This document shows, one piece after another, positions 16,350 to 24,380 of a stretch of 64,000 nt of DNA. Both the position numbers and the translations under genes were made by a program. Position 1 is the first letter of the stretch. Every line of letters begins with the position of its first letter. The stretch is from assembly GCA_963851325.1 (NCBI GenBank), contig CAWKOR010000001.1, positions 3,658,001 to 3,722,000 of the forward strand. Reading direction: 5' to 3'. The notes beneath the pieces were generated by a model. The model made no database searches. It had not been told where the DNA came from and was given only the letters and a program-made list of their open reading frames with translations. The DNA is from DATGKG01 sp963851325. GTDB taxonomy: Bacteria; Desulfobacterota; Binatia; Binatales; Binataceae.

Positions 16350-16646
16350 ATGGCCAGTCTACCGAAACAGAGCGCAAAGAATGGAGAGCGGGTGGGAATC
16401 AGGGAGTTCCGCCAGAACATCGCGAAGTACGTGCTCGAGAGCGATGCTCCCGTTGTGCTCACTCGTCATGGCGATGAGGTCGGATATTTCATCCCGCTAC
16501 GCCGCCCGAAGCGCACCGAGGAGGAGAAAGAAGCCTTCAGGAAAGCCGGCGAAGAGGTTCAGAAGATGCTCGCCGACGCGGGCCTCGATGGAGACGAAAT
16601 CGTCCGAGACTTCCAGCGTTGGCGAAAAGCTCAGCGCAAACGCTAG
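16350..16646 (+). CDS. Phd/YefM-family antitoxin
   Basis: The 98-residue protein contains VGIREFRQNIAKYVLESDAPVVLTRHGDEVGYFIPL (split here only for description: IREFRQN, then PVVLTRHG). This is the standard N-terminal DNA-binding fold of Phd/YefM antitoxins. The lysine/glutamate-rich C-terminal half is the expected disordered toxin-binding tail. The start at 16350 was chosen over 16293 because it follows the TGTACA operators. A PIN-domain gene lies 63 bases downstream, giving an antitoxin-first toxin-antitoxin module. Expected regulation is conditional autorepression. Confidence 0.85.
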   Translation: MASLPKQSAKNGERVGIREFRQNIAKYVLESDAPVVLTRHGDEVGYFIPLRRPKRTEEEKEAFRKAGEEVQKMLADAGLDGDEIVRDFQRWRKAQRKR

Positions 16647-16709
16647 GTTGTGCGCGTTCCACATTTAGTTAGTTATCACGGCCACGCGCTTTCTGCTACA
16701 CAATGACCT

Positions 16710-17150
16710 GTGGATGCGGCAAACGGTCTCGTCCTTGATGCCAACATTCTGATAGACGCGGTCCTTGGGACCCGTGTGCGCAAGATCATTCTAAGGTTCG
16801 CAGACGAGGCGACGTTTCTTTGCCCTGATGTATGCCTCAGCGACGCTCGAAGAAACATTCCGGAGATTTGCAGGAAGCTGGGTCTCGATGGAACCATCGC
16901 GCTTGGGTTCCTCAAAGAAGTTGAGAAAACTGTCCGAATCGTCGAATCCGGTACTTACGCAGGCCAGGAAGGGGAGGCTCGCAGTCGCATCGAGCAGAGG
17001 GATCCCGACGATTGGCCGGTCGTGGCGGTCGCTCTCACATTGGACCTGCCGATCTGGACCGAAGACCGAGATTTCTTCGGATGCGGGGTCGCGACCTGGA
17101 TCACAAACACCATCGAAATCTATCTGCACACTATAACGCTAATCGATTGA
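16710..17150 (+). CDS. PIN-domain ribonuclease toxin
   Basis: From a GTG start at 16710 the protein has 146 residues. The PIN acidic residues are at the right places: Asp10 and Asp16 (VLDANILID), Glu52, Asp98/100/101 (RDPDDWPVVAVAL) and Asp119/121 (WTEDRDF). PIN toxins are Mg-dependent endoribonucleases that cleave tRNA, rRNA or mRNA. Most PIN toxins pair with VapB-type antitoxins, but pairing with Phd/YefM also occurs. No ribosome-binding site stands out, so translation may depend on coupling or on a different start. Confidence 0.83.
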   Translation: MDAANGLVLDANILIDAVLGTRVRKIILRFADEATFLCPDVCLSDARRNIPEICRKLGLDGTIALGFLKEVEKTVRIVESGTYAGQEGEARSRIEQRDPDDWPVVAVALTLDLPIWTEDRDFFGCGVATWITNTIEIYLHTITLID

Positions 17151-17245
17151 TGGCCTCGCTCGTCCGATTGCATTTGCGATTGTGAACGACGCCTCGACGA
17201 TCGTACGGTATCTGCAACCATCCCCGCACCATCACGAGGTCCGTC

Positions 17246-18043
17246 ATGGATTATAGCGAATATCAGCATCTCCTCTTCGAGCGATTTGAGCCCGGCATCC
17301 TGCTCATCACCATCAATCGGCCCGATGTTCTCAATGCCACTAATCGCAGGCTCCATTGGGAGCTGAGCCGTGTGTGGCTCGATGTCGCCGATGACGACCA
17401 AACCAATGTCGTGATCATCACCGGTGCGGGGCGCGCGTTTTCGGCCGGCGGCGACCTCGACATGATCGAGGACATGAAGGGCAACGCGAAGATTATCGGC
17501 AGCATGATCAAAGAGGCCGGCGACATTGTCTACAACATGATCAATTGCGAGAAGCCGATCATCTCGGCGATCAACGGCGTCGCGGTGGGAGCGGGCCTCG
17601 CCGTCGCGTTCATGGCGGACATTCCGATCGCCTCCGAATCGATGCGCATTACCGATGGTCACATCCGCCTCGGCGTTGCGGCCGGCGATCATGCGGTGAT
17701 TCTGTGGCCGTTGCTGTGCGGGATGGCGAAGGCGAAGTACTACCTGCTGACCGCGGATTTCATCGACGGCAAGGAGGCCGAGCGAATCGGCCTCGTCGCC
17801 CTATGCACCCCGGCCGACAAGCTGATGGACAAGGCATTCGAGGTCGCGCGCAAGCTCGCCAATGGTCCGCAGCAGGCGACGCGCTTCACCAAGCGCGCGC
17901 TGAACAACTGGATAAAGATGTTTGGTCCCGCTTTCGATGCCTCGCTCGCGATGGAGATGCTGGGGTTTTTCGGCGGCGATGTTGCCGAGGGCGTCAGCGC
18001 AGTGAAGGAAAGGCGGCAGCCGAAATTTCCCGGCAATCAGTAG
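17246..18043 (+). CDS. Enoyl-CoA hydratase/isomerase family protein (crotonase fold)
   Basis: The 265-residue crotonase has the CoA-binding and oxyanion-hole segments GAGRAFSAGGDLDMI and INGVAVGAGLAVAF. Where enoyl-CoA hydratases carry the two catalytic glutamates, this protein reads DGHIRLGVAAGDHA and AKYYLLTADF. By my alignment both are replaced (by His and Tyr). It is therefore unlikely to be a classical hydratase; isomerase, hydrolase or decarboxylase-type chemistry is possible. The next gene, a zinc dehydrogenase, begins 19 bases downstream on the same strand. Confidence 0.85.
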   Translation: MDYSEYQHLLFERFEPGILLITINRPDVLNATNRRLHWELSRVWLDVADDDQTNVVIITGAGRAFSAGGDLDMIEDMKGNAKIIGSMIKEAGDIVYNMINCEKPIISAINGVAVGAGLAVAFMADIPIASESMRITDGHIRLGVAAGDHAVILWPLLCGMAKAKYYLLTADFIDGKEAERIGLVALCTPADKLMDKAFEVARKLANGPQQATRFTKRALNNWIKMFGPAFDASLAMEMLGFFGGDVAEGVSAVKERRQPKFPGNQ

Positions 18044-18062
18044 CAGTTGCAGGAGAACAATC

Positions 18063-19082
18063 GTGAAAGCATGCGTGTACAAGGCGCCCGGAGCGCTGCT
18101 CGAGGTGGTTGAGGTCCCGGATCCGAAACCGGAGGCGGGCGAGATCGTGGTGCGTGTGCGCGATTGCGGTATCTGCGGCTCCGATCTGCACGCCGCAAAA
18201 TTCGGCTTCAAGATGCCGCCCGGAACCATCATGGGCCATGAATTCTCCGCCATCGTGGATGAGGTCGGCGCCGCCGTCAGCGGTTTTGCCCCGGGCGATC
18301 GCGTCGTTGTGATGTCCTATGTCGCATGCGGCGAATGCGAGGCGTGCCGAACCGGCAAGAGCGCGCGCTGCCGCAAAATGAAGGGCGTCGGTTTCGGCGA
18401 TGTCCCCGGTGCTTACGCGGAGAAAATGAAAACCACCCCCGGCAGTTGCTTCAAGATGCCGGCATCGATGAGCCATCGTCTCGGCGCGACCGTCGAGCCA
18501 CTGGTGGTGGGGTTGCATGGAGTCCGTCGGGCACAACTGCGCGCCGGAGAAACTTGCGTCATCATGGGTGCCGGACCGATCGGGTTGGTGACGTTGCAGT
18601 GGGCGCGCTTCGCGGGTGCGCGTACCATCGTGGTTTCCGAGATGGCGGATGGACGCCGCGACAAGGCGCTTGAAATGGGCGCCGACGCCGCCGTGCATCC
18701 ACGGGTCAAGAATCCAGCTGCGATGGTCCAGGAGATGACCGGCGCACCTCCCGACGTGATCTTTGAGTGCATCGGTGCGGCGGGCACGCTCGACGAAGCG
18801 GTGACATACGCACGCCGCGGCGGGCGCGTCGTCGTGCTTGGAGTCTGTATGGAGGACGACGCGTTTCGCCCGATCCAGGCGATGAATCGCGAATTGGATA
18901 TCCGCTTCAGTTTGGGCCTCGAACCCGGAGAGATCGAAACCGCGATCGAGATGCTGGCCGCGGGTCGAGTATCCACCGAGCCGATGATTACCCACGTGAT
19001 CGGGCTGAATGAGCTTCCGGACGCGTTCGCCTCGTTAGCCCGGCCCGGCAATCAGACCAAAGTGATGGTCGAATTCGAATAG
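18063..19082 (+). CDS. Zinc-dependent medium-chain alcohol/polyol dehydrogenase
   Basis: The 339-residue MDR enzyme has catalytic zinc ligands in CGICGSDLH (Cys38) and GHE (His59, Glu60). Four structural zinc cysteines are present (Cys89, 92, 95, 103), and a Rossmann NAD(P) site GAGPIGLVTLQ is near residue 170. It should oxidise a secondary alcohol or polyol, or reduce the matching ketone. The substrate cannot be told. It follows the crotonase by 19 bases, with AGGAG in the gap, so both may act in one acyl-CoA or alcohol degradation route. Confidence 0.9.
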   Translation: MKACVYKAPGALLEVVEVPDPKPEAGEIVVRVRDCGICGSDLHAAKFGFKMPPGTIMGHEFSAIVDEVGAAVSGFAPGDRVVVMSYVACGECEACRTGKSARCRKMKGVGFGDVPGAYAEKMKTTPGSCFKMPASMSHRLGATVEPLVVGLHGVRRAQLRAGETCVIMGAGPIGLVTLQWARFAGARTIVVSEMADGRRDKALEMGADAAVHPRVKNPAAMVQEMTGAPPDVIFECIGAAGTLDEAVTYARRGGRVVVLGVCMEDDAFRPIQAMNRELDIRFSLGLEPGEIETAIEMLAAGRVSTEPMITHVIGLNELPDAFASLARPGNQTKVMVEFE

Positions 19083-19178
19083 GACGCCTGGTTGGTCAGG
19101 CCTTTGTTCTTGTCCCTGATTTTGGAATACTGTCGCTGCCAACGAAATAGCAACAGACCGAAACCAGGAGTTAAGTGT

Positions 19179-19475
19179 ATGAAAAAGATCGCGATGGCGG
19201 CTGCGGCAAGTGCATTTGGAATCGCTATTGGTCTCGCCATGAGTATTCCATCGGCCTATGCCGCGGGGAAAAGCAAGGTCGATTGCGACGCAGTGATGCA
19301 GGCCTTGAACGGCGGCAAGAAGGCGAAACAAGTCGCTGCGGACATGAAGATCTCGCCCACCAGCGTCTACCGATGCAAGAAGAAGGAAATGGCTTCCGCA
19401 AAAGCCGCATCCAAAACCGGCAACGAATCCGCCGCCAAGCCGGCTGCATCGTCCCCTACCGCGCCCAAACCCTAG
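19179..19475 (+). CDS. Small exported protein with HTH-like segment
   Basis: The 98-residue protein has a strong signal peptide (MKKIAMAAAASAFGIA... cut near SAYA|AGK). The short mature domain reads KQVAADMKISPTSVYRCKKK, which looks like a helix-turn-helix as in small transposase or resolvase domains. An Ala/Lys/Pro-rich tail follows. Two cysteines (about 36 and 64) bracket the domain and could form a disulfide in the periplasm. I do not recognise a named family. The start at 19179 follows AGGAG. A strong terminator ends the unit. Confidence 0.7.
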   Translation: MKKIAMAAAASAFGIAIGLAMSIPSAYAAGKSKVDCDAVMQALNGGKKAKQVAADMKISPTSVYRCKKKEMASAKAASKTGNESAAKPAASSPTAPKP

Positions 19476-19498
19476 CTGTCACGCCTCGCCGAGCGAGC

Positions 19499-19531
19499 AG
19501 CCCCGTACGCGTGATGCGTGCGGGGCTTTTC
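19499..19531 (+). terminator. Rho-independent terminator
   Basis: AGCCCCGTACGC (19499-19510) pairs with GCGTGCGGGGCT (19516-19527) with one T-G pair, around a 5-base loop, followed by TTTT. It lies 24 bases beyond the stop of the small exported protein gene and 31 bases before the next gene. Confidence 0.9.
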
Positions 19532-19561
19532 GCTATAAAGGTGCGTGAGGCTTAGTGAGTA

Positions 19562-19855
19562 ATGGCCAAGTGCGATCTCTGCGAGCTCAAACACTACACC
19601 CCGTGGTATTGCGAGTATGAAACCCCATTCAAGTTCGCGATCCTGGATTGCGATTCTTGCGATACCCCGATGGCCGTTCTTGGCGACCATCGCACGACGC
19701 CCACCGAGGACGAAAAGGCTTTCATGGTCGAGGCGCTGTCACTCGTCGCGCGAAACAAGTATGGCAACAGTGACTTCATTATCGACGACGTGATGCGGCA
19801 GATACCCGACCATTGCCACATCCACGCACGTCCGATCCGGCGCTGGTCTACCTAG
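19562..19855 (+). CDS. Small HIT-like protein with paired cysteines
   Basis: The 97-residue protein contains CDLCELKHYTPWY at the N-terminus, DCDSCDTPMAVLGDH in the middle and IPDHCHIHARPI near the end. The overall pattern (zinc-like CxxC start, a cis-proline stretch with a His, and a terminal HxHxR) recalls a minimal HIT-superfamily fold. However, the strict HxHxH catalytic motif is altered to HCHIHA. Similar small proteins are known but mostly uncharacterised. A nucleotide-binding role is a guess. It has no signal peptide. Confidence 0.6.
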   Translation: MAKCDLCELKHYTPWYCEYETPFKFAILDCDSCDTPMAVLGDHRTTPTEDEKAFMVEALSLVARNKYGNSDFIIDDVMRQIPDHCHIHARPIRRWST

Positions 19856-19982
19856 CTATCAAACCGGTACTCACCAATACTCTTTCCATGTTTTCAACCC
19901 TCGACCGGTCGCTACGTAGTCATGTCAATTCATTCGCTGGCTATCCTAAGAGACATAAGGATACATACGCGACAAGCTGCTG

Positions 19983-20014
19983 AAATGACTATTGGCGACG
20001 GCCAATAGTCATTT
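19983..20014 (+). repeat. 14-bp perfect inverted repeat with GACG loop
   Basis: AAATGACTATTGGC (19983-19996) and GCCAATAGTCATTT (20001-20014) are exact inverted copies around GACG. The motif GACTAT recurs twice just downstream (about 20019 and 20028). It could be a bidirectional terminator for the gene ending at 19855 or an operator upstream of the cold-shock promoter. Confidence 0.75.
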
Positions 20015-20049
20015 GCCCGACTATCTTACTGACTATTTGAACGAGTGTT

Positions 20050-20078
20050 TTGTTTTCTCGCGTTGCTTATGGTATATG
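20050..20078 (+). promoter_or_regulatory. Putative promoter of the cold-shock gene
   Basis: TTGTTT (20050-20055), a 17-base spacer and TATATG (20073-20078), with a TGG immediately before the -10, give an extended -10 type promoter. Transcription would begin near 20085, leaving a leader of about 95 bases. Confidence 0.4.
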
Positions 20079-20096
20079 CGCGGGCGTTACCTGTAT

Positions 20097-20158
20097 CCCC
20101 GCCGTGGCGGCGGGGCTTGTTTACGGTGACCGCGAGACCAGCTATCAGCAATGGTCTC
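20097..20158 (+). promoter_or_regulatory. Two-hairpin 5' leader of the cold-shock gene
   Basis: Hairpin I is CCCCGCCG (20097-20104) with CGGCGGGG (20108-20115). Hairpin II is GAGACCA (20134-20140) with TGGTCTC (20152-20158). Both stems are perfect. The second ends just before the purine-rich ribosome-binding region at 20162-20176. Long structured leaders act as temperature-sensitive translation switches in E. coli cspA, so a similar job is plausible here. Confidence 0.5.
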
Positions 20159-20178
20159 TTCAGGGAGGTTCGGGGGAA

Positions 20179-20382
20179 ATGGCTACTACCGGTACTGTCA
20201 AATGGTTCAGCCCGAAGAAGGGATACGGGTTCATCACAATGGAGGACGGGCAGGAAGTCTTCGTCCACTATTCCGCCATCGATGGCAACGGGTTCCGTTC
20301 TCTCGAACAGGGTGAGCGCGTCCAATTCGAAGTCTCGCAGGGACCCAAAGGTCTGCAAGCCGCCAACGTCATGCGCGCCTAG
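20179..20382 (+). CDS. Cold-shock protein (CspA family)
   Basis: The 67-residue protein begins MATTGTVKWFSPKKGYGFI and contains the RNA-binding motifs KGYGFI (RNP1-like) and EVFVHYSAI (RNP2-like), followed by FEVSQGPKGLQAANV. It is a single OB-fold RNA chaperone that melts secondary structure in mRNA. A frame open from 20050 was cut back to the family start, where GGGGGA precedes the ATG. The long structured leader hints at post-transcriptional control. Confidence 0.95.
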   Translation: MATTGTVKWFSPKKGYGFITMEDGQEVFVHYSAIDGNGFRSLEQGERVQFEVSQGPKGLQAANVMRA

Positions 20383-20525
20383 CCGGTTTTCCGGACCCTG
20401 CGCATCCGCCGAATTGACGAAGTATAGTCTGGCGCCGTAGCGCGAGGTGGCGCTGGGTCTGTGCTTTGCGATAGCGGCTGGCCTGACGTCTCGCCGCGCC
20501 ATTCCGAGGCTGGCATTATCGCGAG

Positions 20526-22229
20526 ATGGATCCTGGCGCGCCGATCGATCGCTCGAGCATCCCGCGCCTCGCATTCGAAGCCGCGGTCGCATTCGCCGTA
20601 TCACTGGCTTTCCTGCTGACGCTCGCCCCCTCCGCCCCCTTCACCAAGGAGCTCGGCGTATGCGAATCGGGCGCGGTTCGCGACGTCCTTTCCGGCAACC
20701 TGATCCTTCCGCATTACACGCCCGGAACTCCGGTCCAGGTGCCGCCGATGTACTGGTGGGCGGCTGCGCTGGCAGTACGGCTCTTCGGATGGAACGAAAT
20801 CGGCTTGCGAGCGCCTTCGATACTCGCGGCTGCGATGACGGCTGCGATCCTGTATGCGTGGCTCGCCGCGTCGCTCGGCCGCCGCGTCGCGATCTGGTCG
20901 GTGGCGGTCCTCCTTTCGACGCAGTACTTCGCCGACGCAGCACGCCAGCCTCGCATGGACGCCATCCTGATGATGTTCCTGGCGGCAGCGATAGCATGCC
21001 TCGATCGTGCGCTATCCCGGCCTTCGACACGGAGAGCTTTTCTTGCGCTCGCGGCAGCCTTGATGGGTGGTGCGATTCTCACCAAGGGGCCGCTCGGCAT
21101 AGTGCTGCCGGGACTCACTCTCGCCATCTTTCTTGCATTTGAGCGCCGGCTTCGGGAGCTGTTTCGTCTTGATGTGGTTGCGACTTTCGCGGTCGCGCTC
21201 TCGATCGGCGCGATTTGGTATGTGGCCGCGCTGCGCGTTGGCGGCGAGGCGTTCTTCAAATTTCAAATCGTCCACGGGCTGTTCCGAAGATTTCTCGGTG
21301 CCGCCGCCGGCAACATTGGCGAGTGCCAGAACCCGTTCTACTATTTTGTGCCGCGACTAGTTTCAGGGTTTTTGCCGTGGAGCCTCTTCTATCCCGCGCT
21401 CGCGCTGGCGCTATGGACCAATCGAGCGAAGACGCCGCCGCCGGTTTCTTTTGCACTATGCTGGTTCGCCGCGATTCTCGGATTTTTCACCATCTCGGCG
21501 GGCAAGTGTGCCGTCTACATTCTGCCGCTGTTTCCTGCGCTGGCCGCGCTGACCGGATGGCTGATAACCACCATGATCAAGGAACACCGAACGCAGGACG
21601 TAAGGCGCAAGTTATTTGACGGCGCAATTCTCGGCGTCGCGATCGGCGTCCTCTTCATCGTCCTTGCAGTGATGGTCGCGTTTACGTTCGGATTGACGAC
21701 CGCCTTCGCATCGCATTTGCATCGATCCGACAAACGATTTCTGCAAGTCCTCATGGCGGCGATCGGGCACGGATCGATTTCCGTTGATCTGTGGGCGACC
21801 TTGTGGCTTGCCGGTGCAGTATGGGGGTTTCGTTCATGGTGGCGCGAGCGGGTCTTCGCGCAGACTGCGGCAGTTGCGCTGATTGCGATCACCGGAACCT
21901 GGTTCTGGTATGGCTTTTTGAATCCCGCGCTGGCGAGCGACCAGACGCTGAAGCCATTTGCCCTGGTCGTCGATCGCACGGTGCCGCCGGCAGTTCCGAT
22001 CCGCTATATCGGGCAACCGGATTGCGATCTGGCATTCTACTCGAACCATGCAATCCTGCCATTGAGGAATTTTCAATGCGGGCAAGAATCGACCAACGCG
22101 TTTTTTCTAATCTGGCAGGATCGCCTGGACAGGCTTAAAGCGGGGCAGCGCAATTGTCTCGATCCGCTCGCGGAATCCGCGCCGATCGACAGCCACGGCG
22201 CACGCGTGCTGATGATCGAGAAGAAGTGA
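20526..22229 (+). CDS. GT39/ArnT-like membrane glycosyltransferase
   Basis: The 567-residue integral membrane protein has about 10-12 hydrophobic segments. The first periplasmic loop contains FTKELGVCESGAVRDVLSGN and PPMYWWAAALAVRLFG, matching the layout of lipid-phosphate-sugar-dependent mannosyl/aminoarabinose transferases (PMT/ArnT fold). Such enzymes move a sugar from a polyprenyl-phosphate carrier to lipid A or a protein at the periplasmic face. The acceptor is unknown. A soluble C-terminal part (about 480-567) follows the last membrane segment. It stands between the cold-shock gene and an LLM oxidoreductase without clear operon partners. Confidence 0.82.
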   Translation: MDPGAPIDRSSIPRLAFEAAVAFAVSLAFLLTLAPSAPFTKELGVCESGAVRDVLSGNLILPHYTPGTPVQVPPMYWWAAALAVRLFGWNEIGLRAPSILAAAMTAAILYAWLAASLGRRVAIWSVAVLLSTQYFADAARQPRMDAILMMFLAAAIACLDRALSRPSTRRAFLALAAALMGGAILTKGPLGIVLPGLTLAIFLAFERRLRELFRLDVVATFAVALSIGAIWYVAALRVGGEAFFKFQIVHGLFRRFLGAAAGNIGECQNPFYYFVPRLVSGFLPWSLFYPALALALWTNRAKTPPPVSFALCWFAAILGFFTISAGKCAVYILPLFPALAALTGWLITTMIKEHRTQDVRRKLFDGAILGVAIGVLFIVLAVMVAFTFGLTTAFASHLHRSDKRFLQVLMAAIGHGSISVDLWATLWLAGAVWGFRSWWRERVFAQTAAVALIAITGTWFWYGFLNPALASDQTLKPFALVVDRTVPPAVPIRYIGQPDCDLAFYSNHAILPLRNFQCGQESTNAFFLIWQDRLDRLKAGQRNCLDPLAESAPIDSHGARVLMIEKK

Positions 22230-22269
22230 TATTGCTACCGGCAGCACCAACGAAAAATGGAGGCCCTCG

Positions 22270-23217
22270 ATGAGCGATCCGCTTCCGCTCAGCAATCGCA
22301 TCCGTTTCGGCGCCGGCATCGCAGCCGGCAATCGCGACGCGGCTATCGATGCGATAACCTCGCTCGCGCAGTGGGGCTACGACATCATCTGGATGCCCGA
22401 CCATGTGGCTTTCACCGGCCCGGTCAGCGATCCGCTCGCGCAGCTCACCTACTTCTCCGCGCTCAAGCCGGATCTCGTCTACGGGACCGGAGTCTACCTG
22501 CTGCCGCTGCGCAATCCGGTCACCGTGGCGAAGGTGGTCTCGAGCGTCGATCGGCTGATGGGCGCGGGCCATTTCATTTTCGGCATCGGTGTCGGCGGAG
22601 AATTTCCGACCGAATACGAAGCATGCGGAATTCCGGTCAACGAGCGCGGCGGACGCACCAACGAATCGATCGAAATTATGCGGCGGCTGTGGACCGGCGA
22701 ACCGGTTGAACATCGCGGCAAATATTTCAACTTCGGCAAGATCACGATGTTGCCGAAGCCCGCGACGCCCGGCGGTCCTCCGATCTGGATCGGTGGGCGT
22801 TCGAATGCTGCACTGCGTCGCGCCGCGCGGCTCGGCGATGGATGGATGCCGTATGTGATTACCGCGCAGCGGTTTGCCGACGGGCTGGAGTTCATCGCGC
22901 GCGAGGCGGAGATTGTGCAGCGCAACTTCACCAGCTTTGGAACTGCGGCGCAGATCTTCGCGACCATCGCGGACTCATACGAAAAGGGGCTCGACATTGC
23001 GTCCGAGCGGCTCAGCAAACGCTATGCGATGGATTTCCGCGAGGCTGCGAAGCGCTACGCCGCGGTGGGCCGGCCGGCGGACATCGCCGCGCAGCTCAGC
23101 GCGTACATCAAGGCGGGCGCGCGGGACATCGGCATCGATCTAATCTGCCGCCGTTCAGAACGCAGCGCCCAGCTCGAGCAATTCGCCAGGGAAGTCATCC
23201 CGCTACTCCGCGTGTAG
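22270..23217 (+). CDS. LLM-class (luciferase-like) F420- or FMN-dependent oxidoreductase
   Basis: The 315-residue TIM-barrel protein has the LLM signatures FGAGIAAGNRDAAIDAI, YDIIWMPDHVAF, GTGVYLLPLRNPV, FGIGVGGEFPTEYE and GGPPIWIGGRSNAALRRAARLGDGW (described in parts). The subgroup with the WMPDH start includes F420-dependent reductases; whether this one uses F420 or FMN cannot be decided. GGAGG precedes the ATG. It is convergent with selD. A second, more distant LLM protein is at 33057. Confidence 0.88.
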   Translation: MSDPLPLSNRIRFGAGIAAGNRDAAIDAITSLAQWGYDIIWMPDHVAFTGPVSDPLAQLTYFSALKPDLVYGTGVYLLPLRNPVTVAKVVSSVDRLMGAGHFIFGIGVGGEFPTEYEACGIPVNERGGRTNESIEIMRRLWTGEPVEHRGKYFNFGKITMLPKPATPGGPPIWIGGRSNAALRRAARLGDGWMPYVITAQRFADGLEFIAREAEIVQRNFTSFGTAAQIFATIADSYEKGLDIASERLSKRYAMDFREAAKRYAAVGRPADIAAQLSAYIKAGARDIGIDLICRRSERSAQLEQFAREVIPLLRV

Positions 23218-23231
23218 CGCAGCGAGCTCTC

Positions 23232-24305
23232 CTAAACGAGTTCGATCGCGAAGCCGCTGCGCTCGGTGACCCTCCCGACCATGCAGGCCTCGCGTACGCC
23301 AGCGCGGTGGAGTGCGGCTACCAGACCGATCGCCTCGCGCTCGGGCACTGCAATCAAAAGCCCGCCGGAGGTTTGGGGATCGAACGCGATGGCGGACATC
23401 TCGTCGGAGACTTCCTCGGAGATCCGGGTGCGCGAGCCGTAAAATTCGCGATTCCGTGCGCCGCCACCGGGAATCATCCCTTCGCGGCAGCATTCCAGGG
23501 CGCCCGGCAGCAACGGCAGATCGGACTCCTCGAACACAATCGTGACGCCGCTTCCATCCGCCACTTTGGAGGAATGTCCTACCAGTCCGAAGCCGGTGAT
23601 GTCGGTGGCGGCATGGACCTCGAATTGCAGCATTACCTGCGCGGCCGCAGCGTTAAGCTGCACCATCGTGGCGACGGCCGAGTCGTAGTACTCCGGCGCG
23701 AGGCGATCACGTTTGAACGCCGTCATCAACACCCCGGTGCCCAGCGGCTTGGTGAGGATGAGCGCATCGCCGACCTGCACGCCCACGTTGCGGATGACGC
23801 GCCGCGGATCGATCACGCCGGTCACCGCCATGCCGTACTTCACTTCCTCATCCGCGACGCTGTGGCCTCCGACGATCAGCGCGCCAGCCTCTTTCGCCTT
23901 TTCCGAGCCGCCACGCAAAACCTCGTGCAGCATCTCGCGGGGCAATCCCGACTGGGGCCAACAGACGAGGTTCAGCGCTGTGATCGGACGCCCGCCCATG
24001 GCGTAAACGTCGGAAAAGGCGTTGGCCGCCGCGATTTGCCCGTAGGTGAATGGATCGTCGACCACCGGAGTGAAGAAATCGACGGTGCTGACGATCGCGA
24101 GATCGTCGCGCACACGATACACACCCGCGTCGTCGCCGGTTGAGATCCCGACGAGCAAATTCGGGTCGCTGCTCAGATCGAGCCGCGCCAGTACCGCGCT
24201 AAGGTCCTCCGGACCTAACTTGCCGGCTCAACCGGCGGCTTTGCAGCGCGCGGTCAGCCGAATCAGTTCGCTCCGGCTGGCGTTGCTGTTTTCCTTCTCT
24301 GCCAT
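23232..24305 (-). CDS. selD: Selenide, water dikinase (SelD), selenocysteine-containing
   Basis: The gene makes selenophosphate, the selenium donor for tRNA-Sec, from selenide and ATP. A plain open frame begins only at 24158 (VGISTGDDAG...), but the sequence upstream continues in the same frame through one TGA (24230-24228) to ATG 24305; ATG 24311 is also possible. It reads LIRLTARCKAAG-U-AGKLGPEDL, matching the family N-terminus, where Sec or Cys is catalytic and a Lys follows. Sec would be residue 26 of 357. A hairpin 11 bases after the TGA fits a bacterial SECIS. The rest shows DDAGVY, DFFTPVVDDP, the GG-x-T nucleotide regions and PQTSGGLL. selB is directly upstream. Confidence 0.9.
24202..24216 (-). 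promoter_or_regulatory. SECIS-like hairpin after the in-frame TGA of selD
   Basis: On the coding strand AGGTCC, a GGA loop and GGACCT form a perfect 6-bp stem starting 11 bases after the TGA. The apical loop begins 17 bases after the stop and opens with G, in the distance range known for bacterial SECIS elements. It would recruit SelB with Sec-tRNA. Confidence 0.7.
24228..24230 (-). other. Selenocysteine codon (TGA) in selD
   Basis: This TGA is in frame between the family-like N-terminal segment and the rest of SelD, at the position of the catalytic Cys/Sec (KAAG-U-AGKL). With selB in the same run, readthrough as selenocysteine is far more likely than a nonsense mutation. Confidence 0.88.
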
Positions 24306-24380
24306 AGGCATTTCTAAACTATGCCGATGGCACATCGCGCTTCAACGGCGCGCTTTGCGCCGGAGCGACCTATGTCGGGG

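Larger units (their letters stand above)
19856..20178. other. Intergenic region with long hairpin and cold-shock leader
   Basis: This 323-base gap holds a 14-bp perfect inverted repeat (19983-20014), a putative promoter (20050-20078) and two leader hairpins before the cold-shock gene. Its left half (19856-19980) is AT-rich without recognisable elements. Confidence 0.6.

Noticed and set aside
15031..16377. 448-residue minus-strand open frame
   Set aside because: Antisense to the thiolase, without homology-like motifs.
22842..24143. 433-residue plus-strand open frame overlapping selD and the LLM gene
   Set aside because: It is antisense to selD and out of frame with the LLM gene, with a high Arg/His/Gly composition typical of shadow frames in GC-rich DNA and no family motif.
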